Part shown: piece after piece, positions 1 through 9,402 of the stretch
Numbering within the stretch: position 1 is the stretch's first letter
How the letters are laid out: each line of letters opens with the position of its first letter
Assembly (NCBI GenBank): GCA_944320855.1
Contig: CALUJF010000002.1
Coordinates: forward strand, 79,741-143,740
Length of the DNA stretch: 64,000 bases
Reading direction: 5' to 3'
Source: an uncultured Phocaeicola sp.
GTDB lineage: Bacteria > Bacteroidota > Bacteroidia > Bacteroidales > Bacteroidaceae
Notes under the pieces: generated by a model
Seen by the model: only the letters and a program-made list of their open reading frames with translations
The model's database searches: none
What the model was told of the DNA's origin: nothing
Position numbers and translations under genes: made by a program

Positions 1-22
1 CGTTTATCAACTGGGTCAACAT
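1..22 (-). CDS. start of a second NagA-like gene (partial)
   Basis: Only seven codons are inside the window. Read on the minus strand from an ATG at 22 they give MLTQLIN. The complete NagA gene just upstream on the same strand begins MLTQIIN, so this looks like the start of a tandem paralogue. The gap to the nagA stop codon is 21 bases, which suggests one operon. The rest of the gene is outside the window, so function and intactness cannot be judged. Confidence 0.5.
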
Positions 23-43
23 AATATCTTGATTTTATCGTTA

Positions 44-1210
44 TCAGAATAAATTATTAGTTCCTTCTACCATTTCTCCCATTGCCCACACGGCACGTAC
101 ATTAAGGTCGCGGTCAAGAGCAATGATATCAGCATCCTTTCCTCTTTCAAGAGTTCCCTTTCTGTCAAGTACTCCCATAATTCTGGCCGGCGTTTCAGAA
201 GCCATCCTTATAGTGTCCTCAAGCGGTATCTCAGCTTTCTGAACCATAGTTCTGATAAGTCTGTCCATAGTAGCTATACTTCCGGCAAGTGCAGAACGGT
301 CAGCCAACTTACAAACTCCGTCTTCAATTATTACTCGAGGGTCGAAAGCCTCTTGGCTGTCGCTTGCCGCACAGGCAAGAGCGTCTGTAATCAATGCAGT
401 TCTTTCAACACCTTTAATCTTATGCACAAGGCGCAAAATTGTAGGAGGCACGTGAATACCGTCGGCCACGACCTCTACAGTCATGTCATCAATAAGATAT
501 ATACTTTCTACTGTTCCTTCGTATTTGTATTCCCTGCGCTTGTGGAATCCCGGCATTGCGTTATAGAAATGGGTGGCATGTGTATATCCGGCCTCATATC
601 CTGTAAGAATATCCTCATACTCAGCCTGTGTATGGCCTACAGAAGCAAGAATACCCTTTGAAGTTATGTATTTGGCAAACTGCATTGCTCCAGGTAATTC
701 CGGAGCGGCATCCCAACGCTTGATGCAGTTAGTTTCCTCGAGCAACGGGATATATTCTTCCGGGTCAGGATTCTTGATATTTTCAGGCATCTGTCCGCCG
801 GCCATCTTCATATTGAAATAATGTCCCTCAAGATGAAGTCCGAGAACAGGACTGTTTTTCTCCTGCATCAATTTTTCCGTTGTTGCAGCAGCCGCACGTA
901 TCATAGGGATGGTAGAAGACGACAGAGTAGGGAAAATACTTGTCGTACCATGCTGCATGTGAGCCTTGATTGCTGCACGGAAAGCATCTTCAGAGCCTTC
1001 CATAAAGTCTCGGCCACCACCGCCGTGGACATGAATTTCCACTCCGCCGGGCACGATATACATACCCTTGGCGTCAATAAGTTTCGCACCAACTATGGCA
1101 AGGTCACAATTGGTCACTTCAAGAATTTTATTATCACGGATTATCACAGAACCGTCCTTAAGCCAACCTTGTGGCGTTAAAATACGGGCATTAATTATTT
1201 GGGTTAACAT
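44..1210 (-). CDS. nagA: N-acetylglucosamine-6-phosphate deacetylase
   Basis: This cytoplasmic amidohydrolase removes the acetyl group from GlcNAc-6-phosphate, feeding glucosamine-6-phosphate into glycolysis or cell-wall precursor synthesis. The 388-residue product has the normal family length. Visible motifs are HVHGGGG (His60, His62), HLEGH (Glu129), GHTQAEY (His193), THATHFYNAMPG (His214) and the catalytic Asp in LITDA (Asp276), so the metal site and catalytic Asp are complete. A second gene with nearly the same N-terminus begins 21 bases downstream, suggesting a tandem pair. A TAnnTTTG box lies about 45 bases before the start. Confidence 0.95.
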   Translation of the reverse strand: MLTQIINARILTPQGWLKDGSVIIRDNKILEVTNCDLAIVGAKLIDAKGMYIVPGGVEIHVHGGGGRDFMEGSEDAFRAAIKAHMQHGTTSIFPTLSSSTIPMIRAAAATTEKLMQEKNSPVLGLHLEGHYFNMKMAGGQMPENIKNPDPEEYIPLLEETNCIKRWDAAPELPGAMQFAKYITSKGILASVGHTQAEYEDILTGYEAGYTHATHFYNAMPGFHKRREYKYEGTVESIYLIDDMTVEVVADGIHVPPTILRLVHKIKGVERTALITDALACAASDSQEAFDPRVIIEDGVCKLADRSALAGSIATMDRLIRTMVQKAEIPLEDTIRMASETPARIMGVLDRKGTLERGKDADIIALDRDLNVRAVWAMGEMVEGTNNLF

Positions 1211-1252
1211 AATATATAGTGATTTGTTTCTTATTTATTTTCTTATATGCCG

Positions 1253-1260
1253 CAAATTTA
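1253..1260 (-). promoter_or_regulatory. putative -7 box of nagA
   Basis: On the minus strand this reads TAAATTTG, matching the Bacteroidetes -7 consensus TAnnTTTG. It lies 43 bases upstream of the nagA ATG. No clear TTTG -33 element is seen at the usual spacing, so the call rests on one box. Confidence 0.45.
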
Positions 1261-1458
1261 ATCAATATTTATTATATTACCACACCTTTCATACATCTTT
1301 TTTATTATATATTATACACGTCGCAGTCATATTTAATATTTATGTAACATTACGCAATCATTATTGCCAACTGCATATTTCAATTCAAAAAGAAACAGTA
1401 AAATGATTTTTTATCAAAATAAAAATGTGAATTATTAGAATTAATGAATTATTATTTG

Positions 1459-1466
1459 TAACTTTG
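1459..1466 (+). promoter_or_regulatory. putative -7 box of the DUF177-rpmF operon
   Basis: TAACTTTG matches TAnnTTTG. Transcription would start near 1473, only about 20 bases before the TTG chosen as start of the DUF177 gene. That short leader argues against a start further upstream. Confidence 0.5.
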
Positions 1467-1492
1467 TCGCCCGATTTATATGGTGTCGAGAC

Positions 1493-2086
1493 TTGGAGAG
1501 ATTAGAATTATACGATATTGATTTAAAGAACTTGAGAGAATCATCCGCTATATTTAATTATAATGTGGATGACGAGTTTTTTAAACTGATTGAAGCTTCC
1601 GGATTTGAGAAAGGCAAGCTGAGTGTTTCTGTGGAAGTAAAAAAAGGCATAGGAGCATACAGTCTGAACTTTCACATAGAGGGAGTTGTTATAGGTATAT
1701 GCGACAGATGCCTTGACGAAGTGGAAGTAGGCATCGACACAGACAACACACTAAAAGTAAAATTGGGTAAGGAATTCTCCGATGAGGATGAAATTCTGAT
1801 AATACCTGAAGACGAAGGCATAATAAATATTGCCTGGTACATATATGAATTTGCATATCTTAGTCTTCCTTGTAGAATTGTGCACGAAGAAGGTGAGTGT
1901 AACGAACAAATGCAAGAAAAACTTAACGATTTGATAAGGTATGACAGCAACGAAGTGGCAGAAGACGCTTATGACGATGAAGAAGATGATGACGAAGAAG
2001 GAACAGAAACTGATGCAGATGACACAGAAGCAAAAGCGACAGACCCTCGTTGGGATGCATTAAAGAAAATATTAAATAATAATTAA
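1493..2086 (+). CDS. DUF177 (YceD-like) protein
   Basis: DUF177 proteins are encoded next to rpmF in very many bacteria. The family has been linked to 23S rRNA accumulation, but its biochemical role is not well defined. The 197-residue product has the family pattern of a beta-rich core with a CDRC pair (Cys70, Cys73) and ends in a highly acidic tail (about residues 145-177). The start is a TTG at 1493; no ATG is available in frame near the promoter box, so the start is less certain than the frame. The gene is 16 bases upstream of rpmF, the usual arrangement. Confidence 0.85.
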   Translation: MERLELYDIDLKNLRESSAIFNYNVDDEFFKLIEASGFEKGKLSVSVEVKKGIGAYSLNFHIEGVVIGICDRCLDEVEVGIDTDNTLKVKLGKEFSDEDEILIIPEDEGIINIAWYIYEFAYLSLPCRIVHEEGECNEQMQEKLNDLIRYDSNEVAEDAYDDEEDDDEEGTETDADDTEAKATDPRWDALKKILNNN

Positions 2087-2102
2087 ATAAAGTTTTAGTA
2101 AA

Positions 2103-2288
2103 ATGGCACATCCTAAAAGAAGACAATCAAAAACGAGAACTGCTAAGAGAAGAACTCATGATAAAGCAGTTGCTCCTACTTTAGCTATTTGCCCAAACTG
2201 CGGTGAATGGCATGTGTATCACACAGTATGTGGAGCTTGTGGTTACTACAGAGGTAAATTAGCAATCGAAAAAGAAGCTGCTCTTTAA
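2103..2288 (+). CDS. rpmF: 50S ribosomal protein L32
   Basis: This small structural protein of the large ribosomal subunit is 61 residues long, normal for the family. It opens with the characteristic MAHPKRRQSKTRTAKRR stretch and carries a zinc ribbon, CPNC followed by CGAC. It follows the DUF177 gene closely and is followed by a strong hairpin, so the two genes probably form a transcription unit with read-through into fabH limited by the terminator. Confidence 0.98.
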   Translation: MAHPKRRQSKTRTAKRRTHDKAVAPTLAICPNCGEWHVYHTVCGACGYYRGKLAIEKEAAL

Positions 2289-2330
2289 TCCGGGCAGTGC
2301 TTTGTCATGAACAGCTTATGTTCTTGAAAA

Positions 2331-2370
2331 AATAAAGCCGGAGGGCTTCGGCTCTTCGGCTTTATTTTTA
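2331..2370 (+). terminator. terminator after rpmF
   Basis: AATAAAGCCG at 2331-2340 pairs with CGGCTTTATT at 2357-2366, with an inner GAG/CTC extension, followed by a short T-run. It lies between rpmF and fabH. Confidence 0.75.
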
Positions 2371-2394
2371 GGATTCAAACTAAAATTTGAAACA

Positions 2395-3396
2395 ATGGAA
2401 AAGATTAATGCGGTAATTACAGGGGTTGGGGGATATGTACCTGACTATGTTCTTACAAACGAAGAATTGTCAAGAATGGTCGATACTAACGACGAATGGA
2501 TAATGACCCGTATCGGAGTAAAGGAAAGACGTATTCTTAACGAAGAAGGTTTGGGAACTTCATATATGGCGCGTAAAGCTGCCAAACAGCTGATGCAGAA
2601 AACGAATTCAGACCCGGATTCGATAGACTGCGTTATAGTAGCAACAACTACTCCTGACTACCATTTCCCTTCTACAGCATCAATCCTATGCGACAAGTTG
2701 GGACTTAAGAATGCTTATGCATTCGACTTGCAGGCTGCCTGCAGCGGTTTCCTGTATGCAATGGAAACAGCAGCAAGCATGATACAGTCAGGAAGACATA
2801 AAAAAATTATCATAGTAGGTGCAGACAAGATGTCGTCAATGGTCAACTATTCCGACCGCGCCACTTGCCCTATCTTCGGTGACGGTGCAGCTGCATGTAT
2901 GGTAGAGGCTACTACTGAAGACTATGGTATAATGGATTCGATATTGCGTACAGACGGTAAAGGACTTCCTTTCCTTCACATGAAAGCAGGTGGTTCTGTG
3001 TGCCCTCCTTCTTATTTTACGATAGACAACAAAATGCACTATCTGTATCAGGAAGGTAGAACTGTCTTCAAATATGCAGTATCAAACATGTCTGATGTAA
3101 CAGAACAGATAGCCATGAGAAACGGTCTGAACAAAGACAATATCGACTGGATTGTTCCTCATCAGGCTAACCTGAGAATTATTGACGCTGTAGCTTCAAG
3201 ACTAAGTGTACCTATAGAGAAAGTTATGCTCAACATTCAGCATTTCGGTAACACAAGTGCAGGAACATTGCCTTTGTGCTTGTGGGATTACGAAAAGCAG
3301 CTGAAAAAAGGAGACAACATAATCTTCACTGCATTTGGTGCCGGATTTACCTGGGGAGCAGCTTATGTCAAGTGGGGTTATGACGGAAATAAGTAA
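2395..3396 (+). CDS. fabH: beta-ketoacyl-ACP synthase III
   Basis: FabH condenses an acyl-CoA primer with malonyl-ACP to start fatty-acid synthesis in the cytoplasm. The 333-residue protein has the Cys-His-Asn triad: Cys116 in QAACSGF, His256 in VPHQAN and Asn286 in HFGNTSAG. The glycine-rich C-terminal FGAGFTWG motif is also present. Gene order rpmF-fabH-era-der is conserved in Bacteroidales. It is separated from rpmF and from era by hairpins, so it may be transcribed independently. No anomaly is seen. Confidence 0.97.
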   Translation: MEKINAVITGVGGYVPDYVLTNEELSRMVDTNDEWIMTRIGVKERRILNEEGLGTSYMARKAAKQLMQKTNSDPDSIDCVIVATTTPDYHFPSTASILCDKLGLKNAYAFDLQAACSGFLYAMETAASMIQSGRHKKIIIVGADKMSSMVNYSDRATCPIFGDGAAACMVEATTEDYGIMDSILRTDGKGLPFLHMKAGGSVCPPSYFTIDNKMHYLYQEGRTVFKYAVSNMSDVTEQIAMRNGLNKDNIDWIVPHQANLRIIDAVASRLSVPIEKVMLNIQHFGNTSAGTLPLCLWDYEKQLKKGDNIIFTAFGAGFTWGAAYVKWGYDGNK

Positions 3397-3420
3397 TATT
3401 TGAGAATCAATAAAACAAAT

Positions 3421-3461
3421 ATACAAAAAAACGCATCCCTGACAGATGCGTTTTTTTGTAT
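3421..3461. terminator. perfect 17-bp hairpin between fabH and era
   Basis: A perfect inverted repeat (3421-3437 against 3445-3461) with a 7-base loop has A-rich and T-rich flanks on both sides, so it can terminate in either direction. It ends 20 bases before the era ATG. An in-frame upstream ATG at 3446 falls inside the hairpin and is unlikely to be used. Confidence 0.85.
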
Positions 3462-3481
3462 GCATTACGAGAATTTATATT

Positions 3482-4363
3482 ATGCACAAAGCCGGATTTG
3501 TAAATATAGTCGGTAACCCCAACGTGGGGAAATCTACCCTGATGAACCTGCTGGTAGGAGAAAGAATATCCATAGCAACGTTCAAGGCACAGACAACACG
3601 CCACCGTATAATGGGAATCCTGAATACGGACGATATGCAGATAGTCTTTTCTGACACTCCGGGCGTATTGAAACCCAATTACAAGTTACAGGAATCAATG
3701 CTCAACTTCTCTGAATCAGCATTGGTTGACGCTGATGTCCTGCTATACGTTACAGATACAGTAGAAAAACCGGATAAGAATACCGACTTTATGGAAAAAG
3801 TGCGTAACATGAAGGTTCCGGTAATACTGCTTATCAACAAGATAGACCTCATCAATCAGGATATCCTCATTAAACTCGTAGAAGAATGGCACGAAATGCT
3901 TCCAAATGCGGAAATCATTCCTATATCAGCCATAGCAAAGTTTAATGTGGATGTTGTAATGAAGCGAATCAAGGAACTTATTCCTGACTCGCCACCATAT
4001 TTTGACAAGGACCAATGGACAGACAAACCTGCCCGCTTCTTTGTCACTGAAATAATAAGAGAAAAGATTCTCTTATACTATGACAAGGAGATTCCGTATT
4101 CCGTAGAGGTAGTAGTGGAGCAATTCAAGGAAGATGCAAAAAGCATCCGAATAAATGCAGTCATCTATGTAGAACGTGATTCACAGAAAGGAATCATAAT
4201 AGGACATCAGGGTAAAGCCCTTAAAAAAGTTGCTACTGAAGCGAGAAAGACTCTGGAACACTTCTTCAAGAAATCCATTTATCTGGAAACATTCGTGAAA
4301 GTGGACAAAGACTGGAGAAGCTCGGATAAGGAATTAAAGAATTTTGGTTATCAATTAGATTAA
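3482..4363 (+). CDS. era: GTPase Era
   Basis: Era is an essential GTPase that binds 16S rRNA during 30S assembly. The 293-residue product has G1 GNPNVGKST (residues 11-19), G3 DTPG, G4 NKID and a C-terminal KH domain with IIGHQGKALKK. I start it at ATG 3482 (MHKAGFVNIVG) because the longer reading from 3446 begins inside the fabH terminator and adds residues unlike Era proteins. Der follows 34 bases downstream on the same strand, so era-der are probably cotranscribed. Confidence 0.96.
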   Translation: MHKAGFVNIVGNPNVGKSTLMNLLVGERISIATFKAQTTRHRIMGILNTDDMQIVFSDTPGVLKPNYKLQESMLNFSESALVDADVLLYVTDTVEKPDKNTDFMEKVRNMKVPVILLINKIDLINQDILIKLVEEWHEMLPNAEIIPISAIAKFNVDVVMKRIKELIPDSPPYFDKDQWTDKPARFFVTEIIREKILLYYDKEIPYSVEVVVEQFKEDAKSIRINAVIYVERDSQKGIIIGHQGKALKKVATEARKTLEHFFKKSIYLETFVKVDKDWRSSDKELKNFGYQLD

Positions 4364-4397
4364 TCACCGGCTGAGACAGCCGTAAACTATTATAAAC

Positions 4398-5711
4398 ATG
4401 GGAAATTTAGTTGCTATCGTCGGACGCCCGAATGTGGGAAAATCGACACTGTTTAATCGTTTGACAAAAACCCGCCAGGCTATAGTAAATGAGCAGGCTG
4501 GTACTACACGCGACCGCCAATACGGTAAAGCTGAATGGCTCGGCAAGGAGTTCTCTGTTGTCGATACCGGAGGATGGGTTGTAAACTCGGATGATATCTT
4601 CGAAGAGGAAATCCGCAAACAGGTTCTTCTGGCAATGGAGGAAGCTGATGTAATACTGTTCGTAGTAGACGTAATGAACGGTGTTACCGACCTGGATACG
4701 GAAGTTGCAGGCATACTCAGACGCTCCAAGAAGCCTGTATTGATGGTTGCAAACAAGACTGACAACAATGATTTGCAATATAATTCGGCAGAATTCTACT
4801 CTTTGGGATTGGGCGACCCTTACTGTATCTCTGCATTAAGCGGATTCGGTACAGGCGACCTTCTGGACCTTATAGTATCGAAATTCAAGAAGGATGCAGA
4901 CGAAATATTCGAAGAGGATATTCCAAGATTTGCAGTAGTGGGTAGACCTAACGCAGGAAAATCATCTATAGTAAATGCATTCATCGGCGAAGAAAGAAAT
5001 ATTGTAACGGAAATCGCTGGTACTACACGCGACTCTATATACACAAGATACAACAAGTTCGGTTTCGACTTCTACCTGGTTGATACAGCCGGTATCAGAA
5101 AGAAGAACAAGATTAACGAAGACCTGGAGTATTATTCAGTAGTACGCTCTATACGTGCCATAGAAAACTCTGATGTCTGCATATTGATGATTGATGCTAC
5201 AAGAGGCATCGAAGGTCAGGACCTCAACATTTTCAGCCTCATACAGCGAAATCAGAAAGGACTGGTAGTCGTAGTAAACAAATGGGACCTTGTAGAGGAT
5301 AAGACTGTAAAGGTTATGAAGAACTACGAGGATGCTATCCGCAACAGATTCGCTCCTTTTACAGACTTCCCTATAATCTTTGCATCGGCTCTGACAAAAC
5401 AGCGTATTCTTAAGGTACTGGAAGCTGCGAAAGAGGTTTACTCTGCAAAGACAACAAAAATACCTACTGCACGCCTGAATGAAGAGTTGCTGCCTCTGAT
5501 AGAGGCTTACCCGCCACCATCAAACAAGGGTAAGTATATCAAGATTAAATATATCACACAGCTGCCTAATACTCAGATTCCTTCGTTTGTATTCTTTGCA
5601 AACTTGCCACAGTATGTAAAAGACCCTTACAAACGTTTCCTGGAAAACAAGATGAGAGAACGCTGGAAACTGTGCGGTACACCAATCAATATATTTGTAA
5701 GACAGAAATAA
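4398..5711 (+). CDS. der: GTPase Der (EngA)
   Basis: Der is a double-GTPase needed for 50S subunit maturation. The 437-residue sequence shows two tandem G domains, with P-loops GRPNVGKST (9-17) and GRPNAGKSS (182-190), each followed by DTxG and NKxD motifs, and a C-terminal KH-like domain ending in GTPINIFVR. Length and architecture are normal. It lies directly behind era and ends at a convergent terminator shared with the acyl-CoA ligase gene. Confidence 0.97.
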   Translation: MGNLVAIVGRPNVGKSTLFNRLTKTRQAIVNEQAGTTRDRQYGKAEWLGKEFSVVDTGGWVVNSDDIFEEEIRKQVLLAMEEADVILFVVDVMNGVTDLDTEVAGILRRSKKPVLMVANKTDNNDLQYNSAEFYSLGLGDPYCISALSGFGTGDLLDLIVSKFKKDADEIFEEDIPRFAVVGRPNAGKSSIVNAFIGEERNIVTEIAGTTRDSIYTRYNKFGFDFYLVDTAGIRKKNKINEDLEYYSVVRSIRAIENSDVCILMIDATRGIEGQDLNIFSLIQRNQKGLVVVVNKWDLVEDKTVKVMKNYEDAIRNRFAPFTDFPIIFASALTKQRILKVLEAAKEVYSAKTTKIPTARLNEELLPLIEAYPPPSNKGKYIKIKYITQLPNTQIPSFVFFANLPQYVKDPYKRFLENKMRERWKLCGTPINIFVRQK

Positions 5712-5731
5712 CACTTTAAAGCGAATATCAA

Positions 5732-5770
5732 AAAATCCCAAGGTTACAGAATCGTACTCCTTGGGATTTT
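5732..5770. terminator. bidirectional terminator between der and the acyl-CoA ligase gene
   Basis: AAAATCCCAAGG (5732-5743) pairs with CCTTGGGATTTT (5759-5770). A and T runs on both sides suit two convergent transcripts. Confidence 0.8.
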
Positions 5771-5790
5771 CTGTTATTATACTATTTCAA

Positions 5791-7446
5791 TTACTGATTG
5801 TCCTTCTGGCGGATTTCCACACGACGAATCTTACCACTGATAGTCTTAGGAAGCTCATCTACAAACTCTATCACACGCGGATATTTGTATGGAGCAGTAA
5901 CACGCTTCACATGGTCCTGAAGTTCCTTTATCAAGGCATCGCCAGCCTTATCCTTATAATCCTTGGCAAGAATAATTGTAGCCTTGACAACCTGTCCGCG
6001 GATTTCGTCAGGAACACCTGTTATGGCACATTCCACTACGGCCGGGTGTGTCATCAATGCACTTTCCACTTCAAACGGGCCTATACGGTAACCGGAACTC
6101 TTGATTACATCGTCCGCACGTCCGACGAACCAGTAATATCCGTCTTCATCACGCCATGCCACATCGCCAGTGTAATAAATGCCGTCATGCCAAGCATCAT
6201 GTGTAAGCTCTGGGGCACGGTAATATTCCTTGAACAATCCCAATGGTTTGCCATGGTTTGTACGAACCACAATCTGTCCCTGCTCACCATCTTCGGCACT
6301 GCGTCCGTCCGGTTTTATAAGGTCTATCTCGTACTGTGGATTAGGCACACCCATACTTCCCGGTTTCGGTTCCATCCATGGGAATGTGGCAAGTGTAAGT
6401 GTTGTTTCTGTCTGTCCGAAACCTTCCATCAGGCGTATTCCTGTTATCTTGAGGAATGTTTCATATACTGAGTAGTTCAAAGCCTCACCGGCAGTAGTAC
6501 AGTATTCCAATGATGAGAGATCGTACTTGGACAGGTCTTCACGGATGAGGAAACGGTATATTGTAGGAGGCGCACAAAGTGATGTGATATGATAGTCGTG
6601 TATCTTCTGAAGGATATCAGCAGGAGTAAACTTCTCGTGGTCATATACGAAGACTGTTGCACCGGCTATCATCTGTCCGTACAGTTTTCCCCAAACTGCT
6701 TTACCCCATCCTGTGTCGGCAATAGTGAGATGGAGACTGTCCTTATGAAGATTGTGCCAGAAGCTTCCTGTCACGATGTGTCCCAAAGGATAAGTGAAGT
6801 CATGTGCCACCATCTTAGGCTCGCCTGTGGTACCTGATGTGAAGTACATCAATGATATATCATCGTTGGTATTTGCATTCTCAGGACGTACAAAAGGTGC
6901 CGCACTCTCTATTCCCTTATGGAAATCAAGGAATCCTTCCGGCATGTCAGGACCTATGCTTACGAGTTTCTCTACAGTCGGCGACTCAGGCATGGCATCT
7001 ATCACGTGATTTGTTATCACTTCCTCACCGGCTACAACAATCATCTTGATGGATGCCGCATTACAGCGGTAAACAATATCTTTCTTTGTAAGAAGATGTG
7101 TTGCAGGAATTACAACAGCACCAAGTTTGTGAAGAGCGATAATGGAGTACCAGAACTCATAACGGCGCTTCAGGATAAGCATAACCTTGTCACCATGGCC
7201 TATACCGAGGCTCTGGAAATAAGATGCTGTCTGGTCTGTATATTTCTTGAGGTCGGCATATGAAAAATGAATGCACTCGCCTTTATCATTTGTCCATAAT
7301 ATTGCTTCCTTATCCGGGTCTTCGGCTGCCCACGCATCTACTACATCATAACCGAAATTGAAGTTTTCAGGAACTTCTATCTTGAAGTTCTTTATAAAGT
7401 CCTCCTGTGAGGTAAATTGTGTCTGTTTTACAAATCTCTCTAACAT
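5791..7446 (-). CDS. AMP-forming acyl-CoA synthetase
   Basis: Members of this ANL superfamily activate a carboxylate with ATP and join it to CoA. The 551-residue protein shows the P-loop YFTSGTTGEPK (201-211), the GFGQTET motif, the YTGD motif, the hinge GRADDVIKSSGYRIGP and the catalytic lysine in TISGKIRR (Lys539). Similarity is to acetyl/medium-chain acyl-CoA synthetases; the substrate cannot be read from the sequence. The HTH-cupin regulator lies 13 bases upstream on the same strand, so the pair is an operon whose regulator may sense the substrate or product. Confidence 0.9.
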   Translation of the reverse strand: MLERFVKQTQFTSQEDFIKNFKIEVPENFNFGYDVVDAWAAEDPDKEAILWTNDKGECIHFSYADLKKYTDQTASYFQSLGIGHGDKVMLILKRRYEFWYSIIALHKLGAVVIPATHLLTKKDIVYRCNAASIKMIVVAGEEVITNHVIDAMPESPTVEKLVSIGPDMPEGFLDFHKGIESAAPFVRPENANTNDDISLMYFTSGTTGEPKMVAHDFTYPLGHIVTGSFWHNLHKDSLHLTIADTGWGKAVWGKLYGQMIAGATVFVYDHEKFTPADILQKIHDYHITSLCAPPTIYRFLIREDLSKYDLSSLEYCTTAGEALNYSVYETFLKITGIRLMEGFGQTETTLTLATFPWMEPKPGSMGVPNPQYEIDLIKPDGRSAEDGEQGQIVVRTNHGKPLGLFKEYYRAPELTHDAWHDGIYYTGDVAWRDEDGYYWFVGRADDVIKSSGYRIGPFEVESALMTHPAVVECAITGVPDEIRGQVVKATIILAKDYKDKAGDALIKELQDHVKRVTAPYKYPRVIEFVDELPKTISGKIRRVEIRQKDNQ

Positions 7447-7459
7447 ATATTGTATCTGA

Positions 7460-8017
7460 TTATTGCATTACTATAGCTAAGAATCTAACATTGTTTCCAT
7501 CGAGCGCCTTCATTCCGTGAGGAAGAGAGGAGTCGAAATACAGGCTGTCGCCAGGATTGAGGATAAGTTCCTTCCCATTGATATTCAGCAACAGACGACC
7601 TTCAATCACCATATTGAATTCCTGTCCGGAATGGGTGTTATAATATATAGGCGTGCTTTCAGGTTTCGGCTCAACAGTAACGATGAACGGGTCGGCTATT
7701 CTGTTTTTGAAGCCTGAAGCCAATGATTCGTATTTATATGCTTTGGTTCTTTCTACCGATATACCGGCTCCGCGGCGTGTAAGGAAATATGAGCGCATAT
7801 GTGGTTCTTCGCCAAACATAAGTTCGTCAAGAGAAACGCCAAACTCTGTTGAAATCTTCTGAAGTGTACTTACCGAAAGATCTGTTTCGCCACTTTCCAT
7901 AGCGACATATTGTTCGGGAGTAACTCCAATTTTTTCTGCCACCTGCTCCACTGTCAGGTCGAGAGCATCGCGCAATCCCTGAAGGCGCATTGCTATTTGT
8001 TTTATCTGTTCATCCAT
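7460..8017 (-). CDS. HTH-XRE regulator with C-terminal cupin domain
   Basis: The N-terminal part (about residues 5-65) is a Cro/CI helix-turn-helix (LTVEQVAEKIGVTPEQY). The C-terminal part is a small cupin barrel with HSGQEFNMVIEG and PGDSLYFDSSLPHG. Such proteins usually bind DNA and sense a small ligand through the cupin. The start is taken at ATG 8017 rather than 8038, because a TATTTTTG promoter box overlaps 8038 and transcription would begin downstream of that codon. It precedes the acyl-CoA ligase by 13 bases, so it likely controls that operon, probably including itself. Confidence 0.88.
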   Translation of the reverse strand: MDEQIKQIAMRLQGLRDALDLTVEQVAEKIGVTPEQYVAMESGETDLSVSTLQKISTEFGVSLDELMFGEEPHMRSYFLTRRGAGISVERTKAYKYESLASGFKNRIADPFIVTVEPKPESTPIYYNTHSGQEFNMVIEGRLLLNINGKELILNPGDSLYFDSSLPHGMKALDGNNVRFLAIVMQ

Positions 8018-8037
8018 AGTCTTTAAGTTATTTTCCA

Positions 8038-8045
8038 CAAAAATA
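8038..8045 (-). promoter_or_regulatory. putative -7 box of the cupin regulator operon
   Basis: On the minus strand this reads TATTTTTG, fitting TAnnTTTG. The predicted transcription start near 8031 leaves a leader of about 14 bases before ATG 8017. Confidence 0.45.
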
Positions 8046-8069
8046 GTAAAAAGTATGACATTATGAAAG

Positions 8070-9152
8070 TTATTCTAAATATAAATAATCATAATGTACA
8101 AGATAAGGCTTACCATGAACACCTATTACAGACTTTGCATCTGCCGATGACATACTGACACGGCCGACACCTATCTTTTCGTCATCCTGGTTTACAATAG
8201 TTACAATATCATCCTTTTCAAAATCGCCAACTATATCTGTCACTCCCACCGGAAGCAGACTTACTGCCTTGTCACCGCGCAGTCTGTCTGCAGCTTTATG
8301 ATTGACCACTATCTTACCTTTAGAGAATCCATCACTATGTGCTATCCATTTCTTGATACTTGAAACGCCATTCTCAGAAGGAACAAACTTGGTACAAACT
8401 GTTTCTTCAGGATTGAAAATCAAATCAACGAGTATATTGTCTTTCTTACCATTGGCAATGAATACTGTAATTCCTTCGTCTGCCACCTTGCGGGCAATAC
8501 TGCTTTTAGTCAGCATACCTCCCCTGCCGAATCCTGATTTCTCTGTACTGATATAGTCCGACAAGTCCTTGCCCTGTTCCACCTCTCTGATAACAGTCAC
8601 TCCAGGCTGTGATGGAGCACCATTGTAGATACCGTCGATATTGCTCAGAATAACCAATGCCTGCACATCCATCATGGCTGCAATCAGTCCTGAAAGCTCG
8701 TCATTATCTGTAAACATAAGCTCCGTAACAGAGATAGTGTCATTTTCATTTACTATGGGAATAACATCATTATCCAGCATCACCTGCATACAGTTACGCT
8801 GATTGAGATAATGTCGTCGCGTAGAGAAACTTTCTTTAGTAGTCAAAACCTGCCCTACCGTAATTCCATGTTCGCGAAACAGCTCGTAATATCTGTTTAT
8901 CAGCTTGGCCTGCCCTACTGCCGAAAACAACTGACGGCTGTCTACACTGTCAAGCTTACGCAAAGGCTTTACCTCACTGCGTCCGGAAGCCACCGCTCCC
9001 GACGATACAAGCACTATTTCAACTCCTGCCCTGTGAAGTTCTGACACCTGGTCTACGAGTGCTGACATTCGAGTAACATCGAGCGTACCGTCCTTTCGCG
9101 TAAGTACATTACTGCCAATCTTTACAGCTATTCTTTTATATTTACATTCCAT
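8070..9152 (-). CDS. proB: glutamate 5-kinase
   Basis: ProB phosphorylates glutamate in the first step of proline synthesis. The 360-residue product begins with the amino-acid-kinase motif VKIGSNVLT, contains VLVSSGAVASG, VNENDT and GRGGMLTKSSIA, and ends with a PUA domain (about residue 275 onward), the usual full architecture. proA is not in the window, while proC lies 7 kb away on the other strand. A TATATTTG box with a TTTG element upstream precedes the gene. Confidence 0.96.
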   Translation of the reverse strand: MECKYKRIAVKIGSNVLTRKDGTLDVTRMSALVDQVSELHRAGVEIVLVSSGAVASGRSEVKPLRKLDSVDSRQLFSAVGQAKLINRYYELFREHGITVGQVLTTKESFSTRRHYLNQRNCMQVMLDNDVIPIVNENDTISVTELMFTDNDELSGLIAAMMDVQALVILSNIDGIYNGAPSQPGVTVIREVEQGKDLSDYISTEKSGFGRGGMLTKSSIARKVADEGITVFIANGKKDNILVDLIFNPEETVCTKFVPSENGVSSIKKWIAHSDGFSKGKIVVNHKAADRLRGDKAVSLLPVGVTDIVGDFEKDDIVTIVNQDDEKIGVGRVSMSSADAKSVIGVHGKPYLVHYDYLYLE

Positions 9153-9183
9153 ACTTTTTTTGGTTTCATATCTATTAATGACG

Positions 9184-9217
9184 CAAATATAAGAAATTAC
9201 GGATATTAAATTACAAA
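9184..9217 (-). promoter_or_regulatory. putative proB promoter
   Basis: On the minus strand TTTG (9217-9214) is followed after 22 bases by TATATTTG (9191-9184), close to the Bacteroidetes -33/-7 pair. The start would lie about 25 bases before the proB ATG. Confidence 0.5.
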
Positions 9218-9368
9218 TTCATGCAATATTTTTATTTCAGATTACTTATTGACATAAACAGCAACAAGAGTATTATCAACAGAAAGACTTACTCACTTTT
9301 CATCTATATATTTTAGAATTATGTAAAGCATCCGTCAATCATTTCTTTCTGATATCAGTTTTTATTGA

Positions 9369-9376
9369 TAACTTTG
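9369..9376 (+). promoter_or_regulatory. putative -7 box of the HAD phosphatase gene
   Basis: TAACTTTG fits TAnnTTTG, 26 bases before the ATG at 9403. The rest of the roughly 250-base divergent gap (9153-9402) shows only A+T-rich sequence and the proB promoter. Confidence 0.5.
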
Positions 9377-9402
9377 CCTGACTAAATTACAATTGGACTT
9401 TT

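Noticed and set aside
3446-3481. A longer Era starting at 3446.
   Set aside because: This ATG lies inside the fabH terminator hairpin, and Era proteins start close to the P-loop.
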